Assembly (NCBI GenBank): GCA_031216125.1
Contig: CM062373.1
Location: 41,579,874-41,643,873 of the forward strand
DNA length: 64,000 nucleotides
DNA from: Dalbergia cochinchinensis
Taxonomy: Eukaryota; Streptophyta; Magnoliopsida; Fabales; Fabaceae
Reading direction: 5' to 3'
Both the position numbers and the translations under genes were made by a program. This document shows, piece by piece, positions 1 to 11,360 of this stretch; positions within the stretch are counted from its first letter, which is position 1, and each line of letters starts with the position of its first letter. The notes below the pieces were generated by a model. That model had not been told where the DNA came from, ran no database searches, and saw nothing but the letters and a program-made list of their open reading frames with translations.

Positions 1-1093
1 AATTCTGATTTAAAGCTTGATGTATTTTATTTTTAGGTATGATCTTGTCTTTAAAGTTGTACAAAGAAATTTTGAAAGACCTAGAAATTGCAAAAGATTA
101 AGAATATGGTTTTTCTCACAATTTTAAATGCCAAAAGGTTTAGTATTCTGATATAATCTTTTAGAACTAGAATGGTTACTGATTTAGGATGTTTAGATGA
201 GGTTAAATCACTAATAGTTATTGTAAAAATTGTTTTTAGTGTTTTAGGAAAAAACTAGTAACTAAAAAGGATCAAAATTGGGTTTTTATGAAGCTTTTAG
301 AATGCTAATTTTTCTGATTACTATTCACACACTTAAGAATCACTAATAATCATTATAAAATTGTTTTTAGTATTTTGGGAATGTCTAGTAACTAGGAAAG
401 ATCAAAGTTGTGATTTTATGGATTCTGAGAGATTAATTTTCTGATTTTGTTGAAGAGTTTTTCAAGGCTATTCATGTTCTTCACATACTTAAAAACTACT
501 AATATTTGTTGTAAGAATTGTTTTTAGTACCATAGATGTATAAAAGGGTAATTACAAGTATTAGTTTGGGTCATTTTGCAAATGCAAAAAGTTGTGTTTT
601 TGAACTATCAACTATGTTATTTCAGTCAAATGTTTTTAATTAGAGTAACTAATAATGTTGAATGTGTCCATGAGTTCAAACTACCATTTATAAAGTTTAG
701 AAAACATTTTAGAAGCTTCGGTTGCTATTAAGTGTTCAAAATGTGTGATTTTGCACTTTGACTCCCAAAGTGTGTTAAAATTTGATCTATGACCCTAAAA
801 GGTTTTTATGATGAGTTTAAATGGTTTCTAATAGTTTTATGTTTCTTGAAAGCATTGGTTAATGTTAAAGATCTCTAGTTTGTGAGAATATGCTAAAAAG
901 GGTATTTACATTTTGACCTGTAACCTTTGAGAAATTATGATTTGACCCTTTTGGGGCTTAAGTATAAATATTGATAATTTGATAAGATGAATGTGATTGA
1001 TATCTTGTTAAGGCTATGTTCATATGTTGAAACTTATATGGCTTAGATGCATGTTTATGTAATTTAAATTATGGCATGTTATGGTATTCTACA
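1..1093 (+). repeat. Fragment of a long chromovirus-type LTR (middle part)
   Basis: This stretch has no coding potential. It reads in the same sense as the reverse complement of about 23090-24000 and 51420-52350: shared landmarks are the text around ctttggggcttaag, the AAGATCTCTAGTTTGTGAGAA block, and repeated phrases ending in ctagtaactag. It is therefore the AT-rich internal (intron-like) part of the same LTR family. It is cut on the left by the window edge and on the right, near 1093, by an abrupt junction close to the sirevirus RNase H sequence. About 30 bases at the junction (1094-1125) are unassigned. Confidence 0.75.
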
Positions 1094-1125
1094 TTTTACA
1101 TGACCATGTGATCAATCTTTCTCCA

Positions 1126-2330
1126 AAGAAGCAACAATAACCACTTGTGCTTTTCCTTTCAACTCTATCTCCAGCAAAGTTAGCATCACAAAATCCTACA
1201 ATATCATAAGAAGTACCTTTCTTATGCCACAAGCCAAGATTAGTAGTACCTGACAAATATCGAAGAATTCTTTTGACATCATTTAAGTGTAATTGCTTTC
1301 AGTTAGATTGAAATCTCATACAAATTCCCATACTTAATTGAATTTCTAGTCTACTGGCTGTAAGATACAGTAGTGAACCAATTATTCCACGATAATTTCT
1401 GATACTTTCTCACTATTCTCATCAACATTTATAATTTGAGAAGGATGCATAAGGGTGCTTATTGGTTTTGCTTGATCCATATTAAGCCTTTTTAATAATT
1501 CTTTGGTACATTTTTCTTGATAGATCAGGATCCCTTTCTTTTGTGGTTTTATTTGCAAACACAGAAAGAACTTGAGTTCACATATCATACTCATCTCAGA
1601 TTCAATCTACATTAATTTTGAAAACTTTTCACAGAGAGAATGATCAAAAGCTCTAAATATAATGTCATCAACATATATTTGAACCACTAGAAAGTTATTA
1701 TCTTGTTCAATAGTAAATAGAGTAGTATTAACATTACCTCTCTTGAATCTATTCTTAAGCAAGAAAGTGCTCAATCTATCATACCAAGCTAGTGGAGTTT
1801 GTTTTAGACCATGAAGAGCCTTCATTAGCTTGAAGACATAGTTGGGAAGGTTTTCACTCTCAAAATTAGGAGGCTACTTTACATATACTTCCTCAAAGAG
1901 AAATCCGTTTAGAAATACAGACTTGACATTCATTTGGTAGAGAGTGAACCCCTTGTACGCAGCAAAAGCAAGTAGCATTATAATGGATTCAAGCCAAGCA
2001 ACAGGCACAAAGGTCTCATCATAATCAATTCCCTCTTGTTGATTATAACCATGTGCAACCAATCTTGCTTTACTTCTGACAACTTTCCCTGCCTCATTGA
2101 GCTTATTCTTGAATACCCATTTTGTGTCAATGATGGTTTTTCCTTTGGTTTTTCAACAAGAGTCCAAACTTTGCTTTTCTTGAACTGATTCAATTCTTCT
2201 TGCATAGTATCCATCCAACTTTGATCACTCAAAGCTTCTTCAATACACTCAAGTTCAAAGTTAGGGATGAAAGTGTAGTTTGACATATTTTTAAGGGATG
2301 ATCTGGTTCTCACACCCTTAAAAATATCTC
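1126..2330 (-). pseudogene. Copia A reverse transcriptase-RNase H remnant
   Basis: RNA-dependent DNA polymerase of the element, broken into several frames. Recognisable pieces in order are the RT N-terminus with WMDTMQEELNQF and WTLVEKP (2313-2170), the GIDYDETFVPVA block (2062-1874), and the catalytic YVDDIIF segment (1825-1607). The FFLCLQI strand and the fingers/connection follow (1594-1382). The RNase H start is represented by a GFCDANFAGD-like stretch around 1140-1190. The sequence stops in RNase H, so the enzyme is incomplete as well as frameshifted. It corresponds to 60363-61884 in copy C. It is a dead copy; any transcript would not give a functional polymerase. Confidence 0.85.
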
Positions 2331-2639
2331 CAAGAACTTTGTTTTGAGAAACTGCTTTTAAATCAGAAACTCCTTTGTAGTTTCTTTGACTTTGAAGTTC
2401 TTTTGCTTCTCCATCATATTTAAATTGCTCTTCTATATTATTAGAAACATTACTTTCTGATATTTTGGGAGACTTGAGCTAGTTTTCTGAAATACTTGTG
2501 TTTTGGAGCTTACTTTCTGAAGCTTTGTCTTTCATCATTTTGCTATCAAAAGTACCCTTTAAATTCATCTTTGCAAAGCTTTATTCTAGATCTTCAATAT
2601 CATCAGCAAAGTTCTTTTTGAGCCCTTTAAACTTAATAT

Positions 2640-3715
2640 GAATGGTTTCTTCTATGCATAAAGTTCTCTTGTTGTATACCCTATAGGCCCTAGACACAAA
2701 AGAGTATCCTAGGAAGATACCATCTCAGACTTTGGATCAAACTTTTCAAGTTCATCCTTAGTATTAAGAATAAAACACGATAAGCCAAAGATATGAAAAT
2801 ATGATATGTTGGCCTTTCTACCCTTCCATAGCTCATAAAGAGTTTTCTTGAGAATTGGCCTAAGAAAGATTCTGTTTTGAATATAGCAAGAGATATTCAT
2901 AACCTTTACCTAAAAGTCTTTTTACAAACCACTTTCTAAAAACATTGTTCTGGCTATTTCCTGCAAGCTTCTATTTTTTCTTTCAACTATCCCATTTTGT
3001 TGGGGAGTTCTACGTGCAAAAAACTCATGAAGAATGCCATGATTTTCACAAAACTCATTCAAAATCTGATTCTCAAATTCTCCTCCATGATCAAATTTGA
3101 TAATATTGATTTAGGAATCCTTTTCAATACAACCTCATTTTGTAAAAACTTTGAATCCTTCAAAAATCTTATCCTTAGAAGCTAAAAAGATAACCCATGT
3201 AAATCTAGAGTAATCGTCCACTATAACAAGGAAATATTTCTTTCCAGCAAGACTTGCAGTCTTAGTTGGACCAAAGAGATCCATATGTTAAAGCTCAAGT
3301 GGTTTAGTAGTTGAAACCACATGCCTGTTATGGAAAGAAGCTTTGGTTTGCTTGCCTTTCTCACAGAAGTCACAAGTTGAGTTCTTGTCAAAAGTGATCT
3401 TTGGAAAACCTTTAACAAGCTCTTTTTGAGAGAGCTCAGAAATAAGCCTCATATGAGCATGCCCAAGCTTTTTATGCCATAACCACCTATAATCTGTGAA
3501 GGATGCAAGATATTTTACATTTTGATCTCTTAGATCATCCAAGGATAACACATATGTGTTATCATACCTCTTTCTAGATAAAATTACTTGTTCTGAAGTA
3601 AGACTTACTGCTTTACATGTATGAGCATTAAATATAACATTAAAGCCTTGGTCACAGAACTGATTGATACTTAAAATGTTGTGAGCCAGACCATCAACTA
3701 GCAAGACATCAGAAA
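2640..3715 (-). pseudogene. Copia A GAG-pre-integrase and integrase remnant
   Basis: The best segment (3704-3288) encodes a GAG-pre-integrase domain beginning with LVDGLAHNILSINQFCDQGF. It is followed by the HHCC zinc-binding motif: histidines in WHKKLGHAH and cysteines in CDFCEKGKQ. The DDE integrase core continues leftward in other frames through about 3200-2700. It ends with a conserved FGLSCFILNTKDELEKFDPKS segment (2900-2709) typical of the copia integrase C-terminus. Frame changes near 3290 and 2900 and internal stops make it non-functional. Copy C has the matching region at 58888-59960. Between this domain and RT (2331-2639) lies a low-complexity linker rich in Ser, Glu and Lys. Confidence 0.85.
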
Positions 3716-5331
3716 TTTAGTGAGAATCATCCTTACCAACATGTCATATGCCTATGACCTTAGCCTTACCTCCATCTGCAAACTTTATTGATCCTGAGTT
3801 CTTGGATTGCAGATTTCTGAACCATTTTCTTGAACTGAACATGTGCCTTGAACAGCCACTATCCATGTACCATTTGTTTTTAGGTTCTACATGAGTCTTT
3901 AGGTAGACCAACAACAATTGCATTTTTTAATTTAGGTATCTATATTTTCTTGGGTCCTCTTATATTACTCTGATGAGAACATTGTCCAATCCTTTTGACA
4001 TACATCCTTTTCACGAAGCATTTGTCAGGGAGATGCCTTTTCTTAAAGCAGATAGTACATGAAACTTCCCTTTTATCTTTCTGGAGGAAAGTTTATTTTC
4101 CTTTTTCACCAAACTCCTCTTCATATCCCAATCTAGTCTTTTGAAAATACAATCTCTGACCATCAAGCACTAGATCAAGATTCCCTGATCCATTTACCAT
4201 CTTTTCAAGGTCAAATTTAAGGAGCTTCGAAGTTCTTTCAAGCTCAGAAATGACCTTTTGAGTATGTTCATTTTTATTTTTAGTTCCAGATTCTAAGGCA
4301 TTGACTTTTATGTTTAAAACTTTGTTTTCACTTTTTAGTTCATCTTTTTCAAGCCTTAGATTTTCAGCTTCAGTTTTGGCCATTTTGAGTGCCAAAGCAG
4401 TTTTATTGTGTTCCCTCTTTAGACTGAGATAATGTAAAGAAAGAGGTTAAGAATCTTCAAGCAATTCTTCATAGATTAGCAACATCCATTTCCTCCTGAT
4501 CTTTTGACTCTTCCTTGTCTTCTTCTGATTCACTCTAGGTAGCCAGCATGCATTTCTTCTTGGGTATGAATCTTTTCTTGGCTTTTCCTCTCCAAACTTT
4601 GGATATTTTTCTTACAAGCATGTAAAGCTCGTTTCCATCTTCACCATCTAACTTGTCATCAATCTTATCCTCCTCATCAGAGGTTTCAGCAATTTTCATT
4701 GCTTTAGCTTTGTTGGTTCTTTGATGAGATGACTTTAATGCCATAGACTTGTTCTTTCTGCTGGATTCACAATGTATTTCAACGAGAACAACCCCATGGG
4801 TTTTAAGTGACCCAATAATTGCATCCAAGCCAAGAGTTTGAAGATCCTTTGCCTTAGTGATGGCTGTGACATTGGGCAACCATTTGGCAGGAAGGCTTCT
4901 TAAGATTTTTCTAACCATTTCTGAGTTAGAATATCTCTTGCCTAGACCCTTTAGTTTGTTTACAATATACATAAACCTTGTGGTTATTTCATTAATATTC
5001 TCTTGATCTGTCATTTTAAATGGTTCATATTGATGGACCAATATATTGATCTTAGTTTCTTTCACTTGATCAGTCCCCTCATGTAGCATACGTAGTTTGT
5101 CCCATATTTCTTTTGCCATGTCACACGGCTTAGTACATACGTGAGTAGGCACTTGGCTTTTGAGTTCAGTTGAACTCTGGCCTTTTGTTGCTCTGTCCAC
5201 CTATTCCTAGGGATTTCTCTAGATAGTGAGGTTGTATCATCTATTCTTGAAGCGTCCTCCCTTGGAATATAATCTCCTTCCTGTATAATCTCCCATAAGT
5301 CAAGACTTGTGTATTTTATGAGTAGCTCCAT
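3716..5331 (-). pseudogene. Copia A gag with zinc knuckle, and protease region
   Basis: Capsid/nucleocapsid polyprotein relic. I place the start at 5331 because the following residues (MELLIKYTSLDLWEII) match the gag start of copy C at 55355, which is also a short distance downstream of the primer site. The frame shifts near 5100-5200 into the long segment 5200-4535 (a UBN2-type gag domain). It shifts again into a Lys/Glu-rich coiled-coil-like part (4395-4093). A CX2CX4HX4C zinc knuckle (CTIC...H...C) can be read around 4060-4020. The protease region follows in broken frames down to about 3720. Several stops are present. Confidence 0.8.
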
Positions 5332-5475
5332 TCTATTCCTCTAGTATGCATAATCTTCACCATCAAAGAAAGTGGTCAGTTGATGGAGTGACCTTCAGCT
5401 ATGTGAATATTTTATGTCATTTGTTCCTCAGATCTTTGTCCTCTGCAGTCATTAGATTGCTCAACCACTTAGAGG

Positions 5476-5491
5476 CCAAGCTCTGATGCCA
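5476..5491 (-). other. Primer-binding site of copia A
   Basis: On the minus strand the sequence just after the LTR reads TGGCATCAGAGCTTGG. It matches the initiator-methionine tRNA 3' end (TGGTATCAGAGC) with one change. It lies two bases from the LTR terminus ...TTTACA. This position fixes the LTR boundary and the element's orientation. Confidence 0.85.
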
Positions 5492-5493
5492 CT

Positions 5494-7177
5494 TGTAAAT
5501 AGAAAAGCACATGAGAATGGAGGTTGAATTGTGTTCTTACGTTTCTTTCTTTAACAAACTTCATTGAATTGTGTTCTTACTTTTCTTTCCTTAACAAACT
5601 TCTGAAAAACTTTTAACAAAACTATCAAGTTGTGAACTTGTAATGTAGCAGAAAATATTGTTAGATACTTTAGAAAGTGAACTTTCTGAATAGAATAAAC
5701 AACAGAAAAATTAAAGGTTAATTTTTCAAGACAGGCACTGATAACAAAATAGATATGGAAATAAAGTAAGATATGAAGGAAAGGAAAGATATAGCATAGG
5801 AGATTTTATACTGGTTCGGCCAATCCTGCCTACATCCAGCTCTCAACAACAACTAGTAGACAACCACTACTATCACAAACCAACTAGTTATTCACCAATC
5901 TCTTCAAGCTGAACCGAGTAGTCTTGTACAAGCCTCTCCAAGCTAAAACCATGACCAATACAAACTTTTACTATCTCGTTACAAGTAGTCTTTGACAAGC
6001 CTTTTCAAGCTATATCACACTAATCACTTTTGGATCAAGGTTACAAAGGTTATATGTTTGGATTGCCACTCAAACTAACCTACACTCAAGATTTATTTAG
6101 ATTTACAATGAAAGGTCTTGGAAATACTTGAATGAGGTCTTTCTAGATATTCTTCTTTGGAAGAAAGTATGATCAATGGAGAGTGTAGAAGAAGATTTTA
6201 TGAATAAGGAAATGATAACAAGCAGTAATAAATATTACAAGGAGATGAAAGGAAAACTTGGCAGTGTTTTAGCTCTTTTTATCAATGTTAGGTTACTTTC
6301 TTTGAAACCATAGAATCTCAATTTATAGAGGTCTTCCTTGTGACAGTTGCCTTTGATCAGATCTTCCAGGGGCACGTGTTGATCTTCTATTTGTGTCTTG
6401 GAAGGATAATCTAGAAAACTAACCTGTCTATCTGTTAGATCAATTTGCAGAAGTCGTTGTGAATTTGAGATCTCTGATGTCCTTCAGAAACTACTCTTAA
6501 TTTCTGAACTATGATTTCTAAACATTTTCTTTTAGAACTCTTAGATAGTTGACTTCGAAGGTAAAAGAGATGATCAACCAGTTTTGACGCCAAGATTTGA
6601 ATTTTTCAAATTCAAATTTGAATTTGAAATTCAAATTTCCCTCTATTTCCTTGTAGATTTGTAATGTGTTACTGAGCGTAAGCTTTCTGAAGTGTGATAA
6701 TCTTGCCATGATGAAATATGAGTCTTCTTGTCCTCAATCATAATTTATTGATGATCTAATCTTTGCAAATATGAGGATTAAAGATAGCAGAATGCCTTGG
6801 ACTTGAAGATTGATTAATATATTTTTTCCAAGTGTACTTTCTACAATCCAGAGCTACTTTCTAAAGTCTCAAAAACTTGGTTTCTTGGATTGTTGATTCT
6901 TCTTCAATTGTTAGCTATCTTCTGGTTAAATGAGGATATAATTTCACTTTCATTTTAATTCATATCTAGTAATATGAGATAAGCATGTTTGTACATTTGA
7001 TGTGAAAATTATCCTCGTTTGAGTAAGTCTTGCACTTGCTAAACGATAGAATCTTGTAATGGTATTACAAGAAACTCAAGACAACTATCAGTCATTCTTC
7101 AAAGAATTTTCTTTAAAATTGGCTTTGTTATCATTCAAAACTGATTATCACATATTGATAGGATTCTAGAGCTAACA
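5494..7177 (-). repeat. 5' LTR of copia A
   Basis: LTR of about 1.68 kb. On the minus strand it begins TGTTAGCTCTAG at 7177 and ends ...TTTACA at 5494, next to the primer site. The same TGTTAGCTCTAG start occurs at 43029-43040 in copy B. The outer end abuts a (TA)n microsatellite (about 7177-7196). There is no coding sequence; frames called here are by chance. Confidence 0.8.
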
Positions 7178-7557
7178 ATATATATATATATATATAAGTC
7201 ATGAAGGAGCTTGAAAATAAATAAAGAACCTCTAAATACCCAAGAATAATATTTGAATGCATCAAAGGCATTTAAGAAATCATTTATGGTTCAAAGAGAT
7301 TTAAAAAGAAAAGAGAATTATAGAAAGACTTCATAATACATAAACACCAAGACATCCATGACCCCTTTTAGGAACACTAGGGACTCGACTTGATAATTTG
7401 GGTTACTTAATAAGAGATTTGTCTATAAGATTTACATGAGATTATTTGCTAATTACTATGAGATTTACTTGACATGACTACTGTTTTGTCATGAGGCTTA
7501 GCATGAAATGCCTACTATTTGATTAAAGGTTGTATATGAGATGTTTTCTATACTACA
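7178..7557. other. Unassigned spacer with (TA)n microsatellite
   Basis: A (TA)n run of about ten units is followed by roughly 360 bases of AT-rich sequence. I recognise no gene or repeat family in it. It lies between the copia A LTR and the Cassandra element. Confidence 0.5.
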
Positions 7558-8437
7558 TGTAACATCCCCTGCTGCTTTATGGATTGACGACTGTCCCTAC
7601 AAACCAACATGGGTCTTTTCAGCGTGCTTTGTCCTCACTCACACCCTTCCTGAGAAAACTTCTCAGGAGGTCACCCATCCCAAAATTACTCCAAGTCAAG
7701 CATGCTTAACTGTGGAGTTCTTTAGTGACAGGCTACCAAAAAGAATATGTATATTGTTGGTATAGGTAGTACAAACCAATTTATATAAGTCTTCCTTAAC
7801 TTTATAGTCCCATACCTTCACAGTTTCAGGATCCCTCTCATTCGGGTATGTAATCAGTTCATTCATCTACCCATTCGCTTGGAAGTCTACCAGGAGTTGC
7901 TCCTTGTCTGTGCCTTCTTTTGCACCGGTGGTCACTCCTTAACTTTATACCCGAGCATTACATGCCCACCAGTTTCCGCTTGGTATGTCCCCAAACCACA
8001 CCATACTGGTAGAGGTGCGGGCTATGATACCATTTGTAACATTCCCTGTTGCTTTATAAATTGATGACTGTCCCCACAAACCAACATGGGTCTTTTCAGC
8101 ATGCTTTGTCCTCACTCACATGTTTCTTGGCAAAACTTCCCAAGAGGTCACCCATTCCAAAGTTACTCCAAGTCAAGAACGCTTGACTGTGGAGTTCTTT
8201 AGTGATGGGCTACCGAAAAGAAGATGCATTTTGTTGGTGTAGGTAGTACAAATCAATTCATATAAGCCCCCTTAACTGTATAGTCCCATACCTACACAAT
8301 CTCAGGATCCCTCTTATTCGGGTGTGTAATCAGTTCATTCATGTACCCCTTTGCTTGGAAGTCTATCAGGAGCCGCTCCTTGCCCATGCCTTCTTTTGTA
8401 CTAGCGATCACTCCCCGACTTCGTCCCTAGCATTACA
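7558..8437 (-). mobile_element. Cassandra TRIM retrotransposon, complete with two LTRs
   Basis: Two LTRs of about 400 bp (7558-7962 and 8035-8437) flank only 72 bp of internal DNA. On the minus strand the 5' LTR is the right-hand one. It is followed by a primer site TGGTATCATAGC (8032-8021, initiator-Met tRNA) and then a purine-rich tract (AACTGGTGGGCA) next to the 3' LTR. Each LTR carries a 5S rRNA-like segment, which defines Cassandra. Such elements encode no protein and rely on other elements for mobility. The flanks do not match (CTACA left, TTGGG right), and the right flank is chromovirus RT cut in mid-gene. The left boundary therefore probably reflects a later recombination or deletion. 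Confidence 0.88.
7653..7722 (-). promoter_or_regulatory. 5S rRNA-like internal promoter in the Cassandra LTR
   Basis: On the minus strand this reads as a 5S RNA internal-control-region look-alike, with AGTTAAGCATGCTTG followed by GATGGGTGACCTCCTGAG. In real plant 5S genes these blocks are the intermediate element and C box for RNA polymerase III. The partner LTR has the same block at about 8133-8200. In Cassandra this is a standard LTR component. It is not a 5S rRNA gene: the flanking 5S sequence is absent. Confidence 0.8.
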
Positions 8438-8965
8438 TTGGGTATGTCCTCATCTCTTACCCTAATCTGGTGGTATCCTGATCTCAAGTTAATCTTAGAG
8501 AACACTATCAGCCCTCTCAACTTATCTATCAAATCATCAATCCTAGGCAAAGGGTACTTATTTTTCACTGTCACTCTGTTTAACTGCCTATAGTCAACCC
8601 ACAGTCTCATGCTTTCGTCCTTCTTTTTAATAAACAACACCGAAGCTCCCCATGGTGATGTACTAGGTCTCATAAAAATTTTCTCTAATAGGTCTTCTAA
8701 TTGGGTTTTCAAATCGGTTAGTTTCAAGGGCGATATCCTATATGGTGCTATGGATATAGGCCCAATTCCCAGAACCAACTCTATGGAGAACTCCAATTCT
8801 CTCACGAGAAGGAACTCGGGTATCTCCTCTAGAAATACCTCGGGATAGCTTCTTACTATGAGTATCTCACCAATATTCTGCTCAAAGTCTACATCACTAG
8901 CAGCTAGGAGAACATATCCCTTACTTTCTCCCCTATTACAGTCGACTTCTATGGCATTTATATAA
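8438..8965 (-). pseudogene. Chromovirus reverse transcriptase N-terminal half
   Basis: Ty3/gypsy RT. The frame 8805-8438 contains the linker and N-terminal fingers (RISPLKLTDLKTQLEDLLEK), the SPWGASVLFIKKKD block, the LWVDYRQLNRVTVKNKYPLPR block, and FSKINLRSGYHQIR. It stops abruptly in the EDIP segment, where the Cassandra element begins. The catalytic YxDD motif, RNase H and integrase are all missing. The upstream protease-RT linker reads through to about 8965 with interruptions. The motif text is typical of Tekay/Del-lineage chromoviruses. The copy is dead. Confidence 0.88.
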
Positions 8966-8969
8966 AGAC

Positions 8970-9554
8970 TTAAGATCTACTAAGCTTACCGTGAATAGAA
9001 AGAAAGGTGACAGACTTGGTATAACAATTCAACATCACATGGTTATCATCAAGCCAATCCATGCTAAGAATCATGTATAGGTCTCGCGTAGGTAAACAAA
9101 CTAGATCTAGGACAAAAGGTCTATTCTCAACAATGAAATAACAATTCAAGCAACATCTACAAGTTCTAACAGGTTTTCTAGTAGCTGTAGAGACAGTAAG
9201 ATCAAAAGGGAGTTCTGACATTGGTAATTGCAAAGACTTAACAATAGCATGTGATATGAAAGAATGAGTTATGCCAGAATCAAATAGTACAATTAAGGTT
9301 TTACCATTCATTTTGCACTTACCTTCTATAAGGCTTCTGGACTTCATCGAGTCTTCAGCATTAAGGGTAAAAACTCTCCCTTGGCATTGTGACTTGGGGT
9401 TCAGGGTCATTGGGTTCTTCTCCAAGCACTTTCTTTCGTAGTGGCCAGGCTTCCCGCACTTGAAGCAAACTGCCCGGCCTATCCAACAGGAACGATCTCC
9501 GTGCGGCTTCCCGCACTTAAGGCAAACTATGGTATGGGCAAGTCTTGGAGTCAC
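8970..9554 (-). pseudogene. Chromovirus nucleocapsid zinc knuckle and aspartic protease
   Basis: An open 194-codon stretch of the gag-pol polyprotein. It begins with two cysteine/histidine clusters: an imperfect one (CLKCGKPHGDRSC) and a canonical CX2CX4HX4C knuckle (CFKCGKPGHYERKC). About 60 residues later comes the retropepsin active site, LIVLFDSGITHSFIS, with the catalytic triplet read as DSG (the usual form is DTG or DSG). The conserved flap/C-terminal segment MILSMDWLDDNHVMLNCY follows. The knuckle binds element RNA and the protease processes the polyprotein. A stop follows near 8970, so this is part of a broken gag-pol frame. Confidence 0.88.
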
Positions 9555-10394
9555 TAGCAGGGTTCTCTGGGGTGCCCTGCCTTTGGGGCCACTAGATCCT
9601 CCTTGATAGAAATTCCTCCTCGAGCTTTACGGCATGAACTACGGCTTGCGTTGGGGTCTAAACTATGGCTTGAACCTTTGGGCTTGCGGGGCTAGCTTCT
9701 TGGTGAAGCTGTCAACTTTCGGTATATTCAGCTTCTTCTGGCCATCCTCGATGATGCAGCACTTGTTGACTGGGGTTGGGAAGTCACTAATCTCCAAATA
9801 CGTGACAGCAATGTTGATTTCTGGCTTCAATGCCGCTTGTATTTGACGCACTTCCAAACCTCCTCAGGGTTTCTTTGGAAAATCCTAAAGAACTTGCTCA
9901 GCTCTTCAAACTTCACGGTGTATTATTCAATGCTCAAGCCTCTTTGTACCAGTAGCATGAACTCGATGTCCTTTGCATTCCTCATAGACTCTAGGAAATA
10001 CTTCTAGTAGAAATGGATTTTGAAAAGCTCCCAGTTGATCGGTGTGCCAGACTCCTCAAGCAACCTTCTAGTGCCAGTCCACTAGAACTCGGCATTCGCT
10101 TCTGGCATATAGGTGGCGAATGTCACCTTCTGCTCTTTTGAACAAGGGATCACTGAGAAGATCTTCTCCATATGCTTGATCCATTCGTTAGGGATGTCCG
10201 AGTTTAGAGCTCCTTGGAACGAAGGGGTTCGCTCTCCGAAACTCTCCAAACTTGGCATGCTCAAGGTCCTTAGCAGCACTAGGACTGCGGCCAGCATTGT
10301 CTTGGCGGTCCGTCCATTCTAACAACATCTGCATGGTCCTCGCCATGTCTCGAAGGGCTCCAACAATCTCATTGCTTTGGTCACTCTCAGTCAT
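9555..10394 (-). pseudogene. Chromovirus gag (capsid) remnant
   Basis: The start is placed at the ATG at 10394 (MTESDQSNEIVGALRDMART), about 240 bases downstream of the primer site. The longer frame beginning at 10496 has no family match before this Met. The first part runs to about 10190, then shifts frame into a segment (10297-10082) with NEWIKHMEKIFSVI and KVTFATYM, a standard Ty3/gypsy capsid block. More broken capsid text follows to about 9600. At least two frameshifts and several stops are present, so no capsid could be made. Confidence 0.8.
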
Positions 10395-10631
10395 TCTTGT
10401 TTCAATGTTGCGGTGCCATTGGTTCCTACGCACACCAAAACAACAAACACTGAGGTGACCAAGCTCAATATTTATGCAAGGTGAGCTAGTTACCATGGTA
10501 GATAAAACATACGATAGTCATGCATCTCTATCCTTAAGCTTATCATATTGATAAGGCAACTACACATGACATATCTATCGCGTCATGCTTAAGAAGCATA
10601 GTCAGTCTAATCCTCAGGCTCCGTGAGAATC

Positions 10632-10649
10632 GAACTGCTTTGATACAAA
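10632..10649 (-). other. Primer-binding site of the minus-strand chromovirus
   Basis: On the minus strand, directly after the LTR end, the text reads TTTGTATCAAAGCAGTTC. It resembles methionine-tRNA primer sites (TGGTATCA-AGC) with one or two changes. Its position next to the 10652 LTR edge shows that 10652-14658 is the 5' LTR of the element whose gag and pol lie to its left. Confidence 0.65.
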
Positions 10650-10896
10650 AATGTAACACCCTAATATTTAACTCAACACACCTAGGACATATTTAAGTTG
10701 ATTATTAGCCATTACTCTATTGTTCCAATTCTTACTTTCTAATATTTAGAAAATACTTTGTGAAAATATGGGTAGAATTTTTTTTTTTGAAGATAAAGGT
10801 GAAAACGTGAGCCATGCGTAAGATAATCCTACCGTACTGTGATAGAAATACAAGTTAGGTGATCCCGGCCCAAACCACCAGAGCTTGGCCATCGGT

Positions 10897-11020
10897 CTCA
10901 GGGCTCGGACACATAGTCTCAGAGCTCCGACACAAGGCTCAGAGCTCGAACACATGGTCTCAAAGCTCAAACGCAAGGCTTAGAGCTCGGACACATGGCC
11001 TCAGAGCTCAGACACATGGG
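10897..11020. repeat. About 20-bp tandem repeat in LTR 3' region
   Basis: About six units of a 20-base phrase built on CTCAGAGCTCGGACACATGG, with single-base differences between units. The array lies between the reading-frame relic and the LTR end. The other LTRs have no equivalent array at this place. Confidence 0.85.
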
Positions 11021-11360
11021 GTCCTATCTCCTATAGCCTTAATCTGGATGGTCGAGGACACCTATACCATTTGTCTCGCATGAAAAGTAGAGTAATCACA
11101 CATATAATAAAATAAACACAAGGTCTCGCACATAACAGATCATCATATATATATATATAACAGAAGTTTCACTATACATCGAGTTAAATAGTAGTATTAG
11201 TACAATCACCCATGCAAATACATCTGAAAAACATAAAATACATAAATTTGAAACTTCACCTACTTTAGTGTAGTTAAAGTAGATAACCTAAAAGTAAAAG
11301 AAGGCTATCCTATGCAAGATGTGTGCTCATGTACTAATATGCCCACTTTCTCTATTATTG

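Larger units (their letters stand above)
1126..7177 (-). mobile_element. Sirevirus-type Ty1/copia retrotransposon A, degenerate and 3'-truncated
   Basis: Read on the minus strand, the order is LTR (7177-5494), primer-binding site, gag, zinc knuckle/protease, GAG-pre-integrase, integrase, reverse transcriptase, RNase H. This is the Ty1/copia order, with integrase before RT. The long gag, initiator-Met tRNA primer site and relatedness to two plus-strand copies that continue into a third ORF point to the Sirevirus lineage. Frameshifts and stops break every domain. The element ends inside RNase H near 1126, where it abuts an unrelated LTR fragment, so the third ORF and 3' LTR are missing. No target-site duplication can be tested. 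Confidence 0.88.

Noticed and set aside
7653..8200. 5S rRNA gene-like sequence (also about 31104-31150)
   Set aside because: Only the internal promoter region is present, within paired LTRs next to a tRNA primer site. This is the defining feature of Cassandra elements, so no 5S gene is called.
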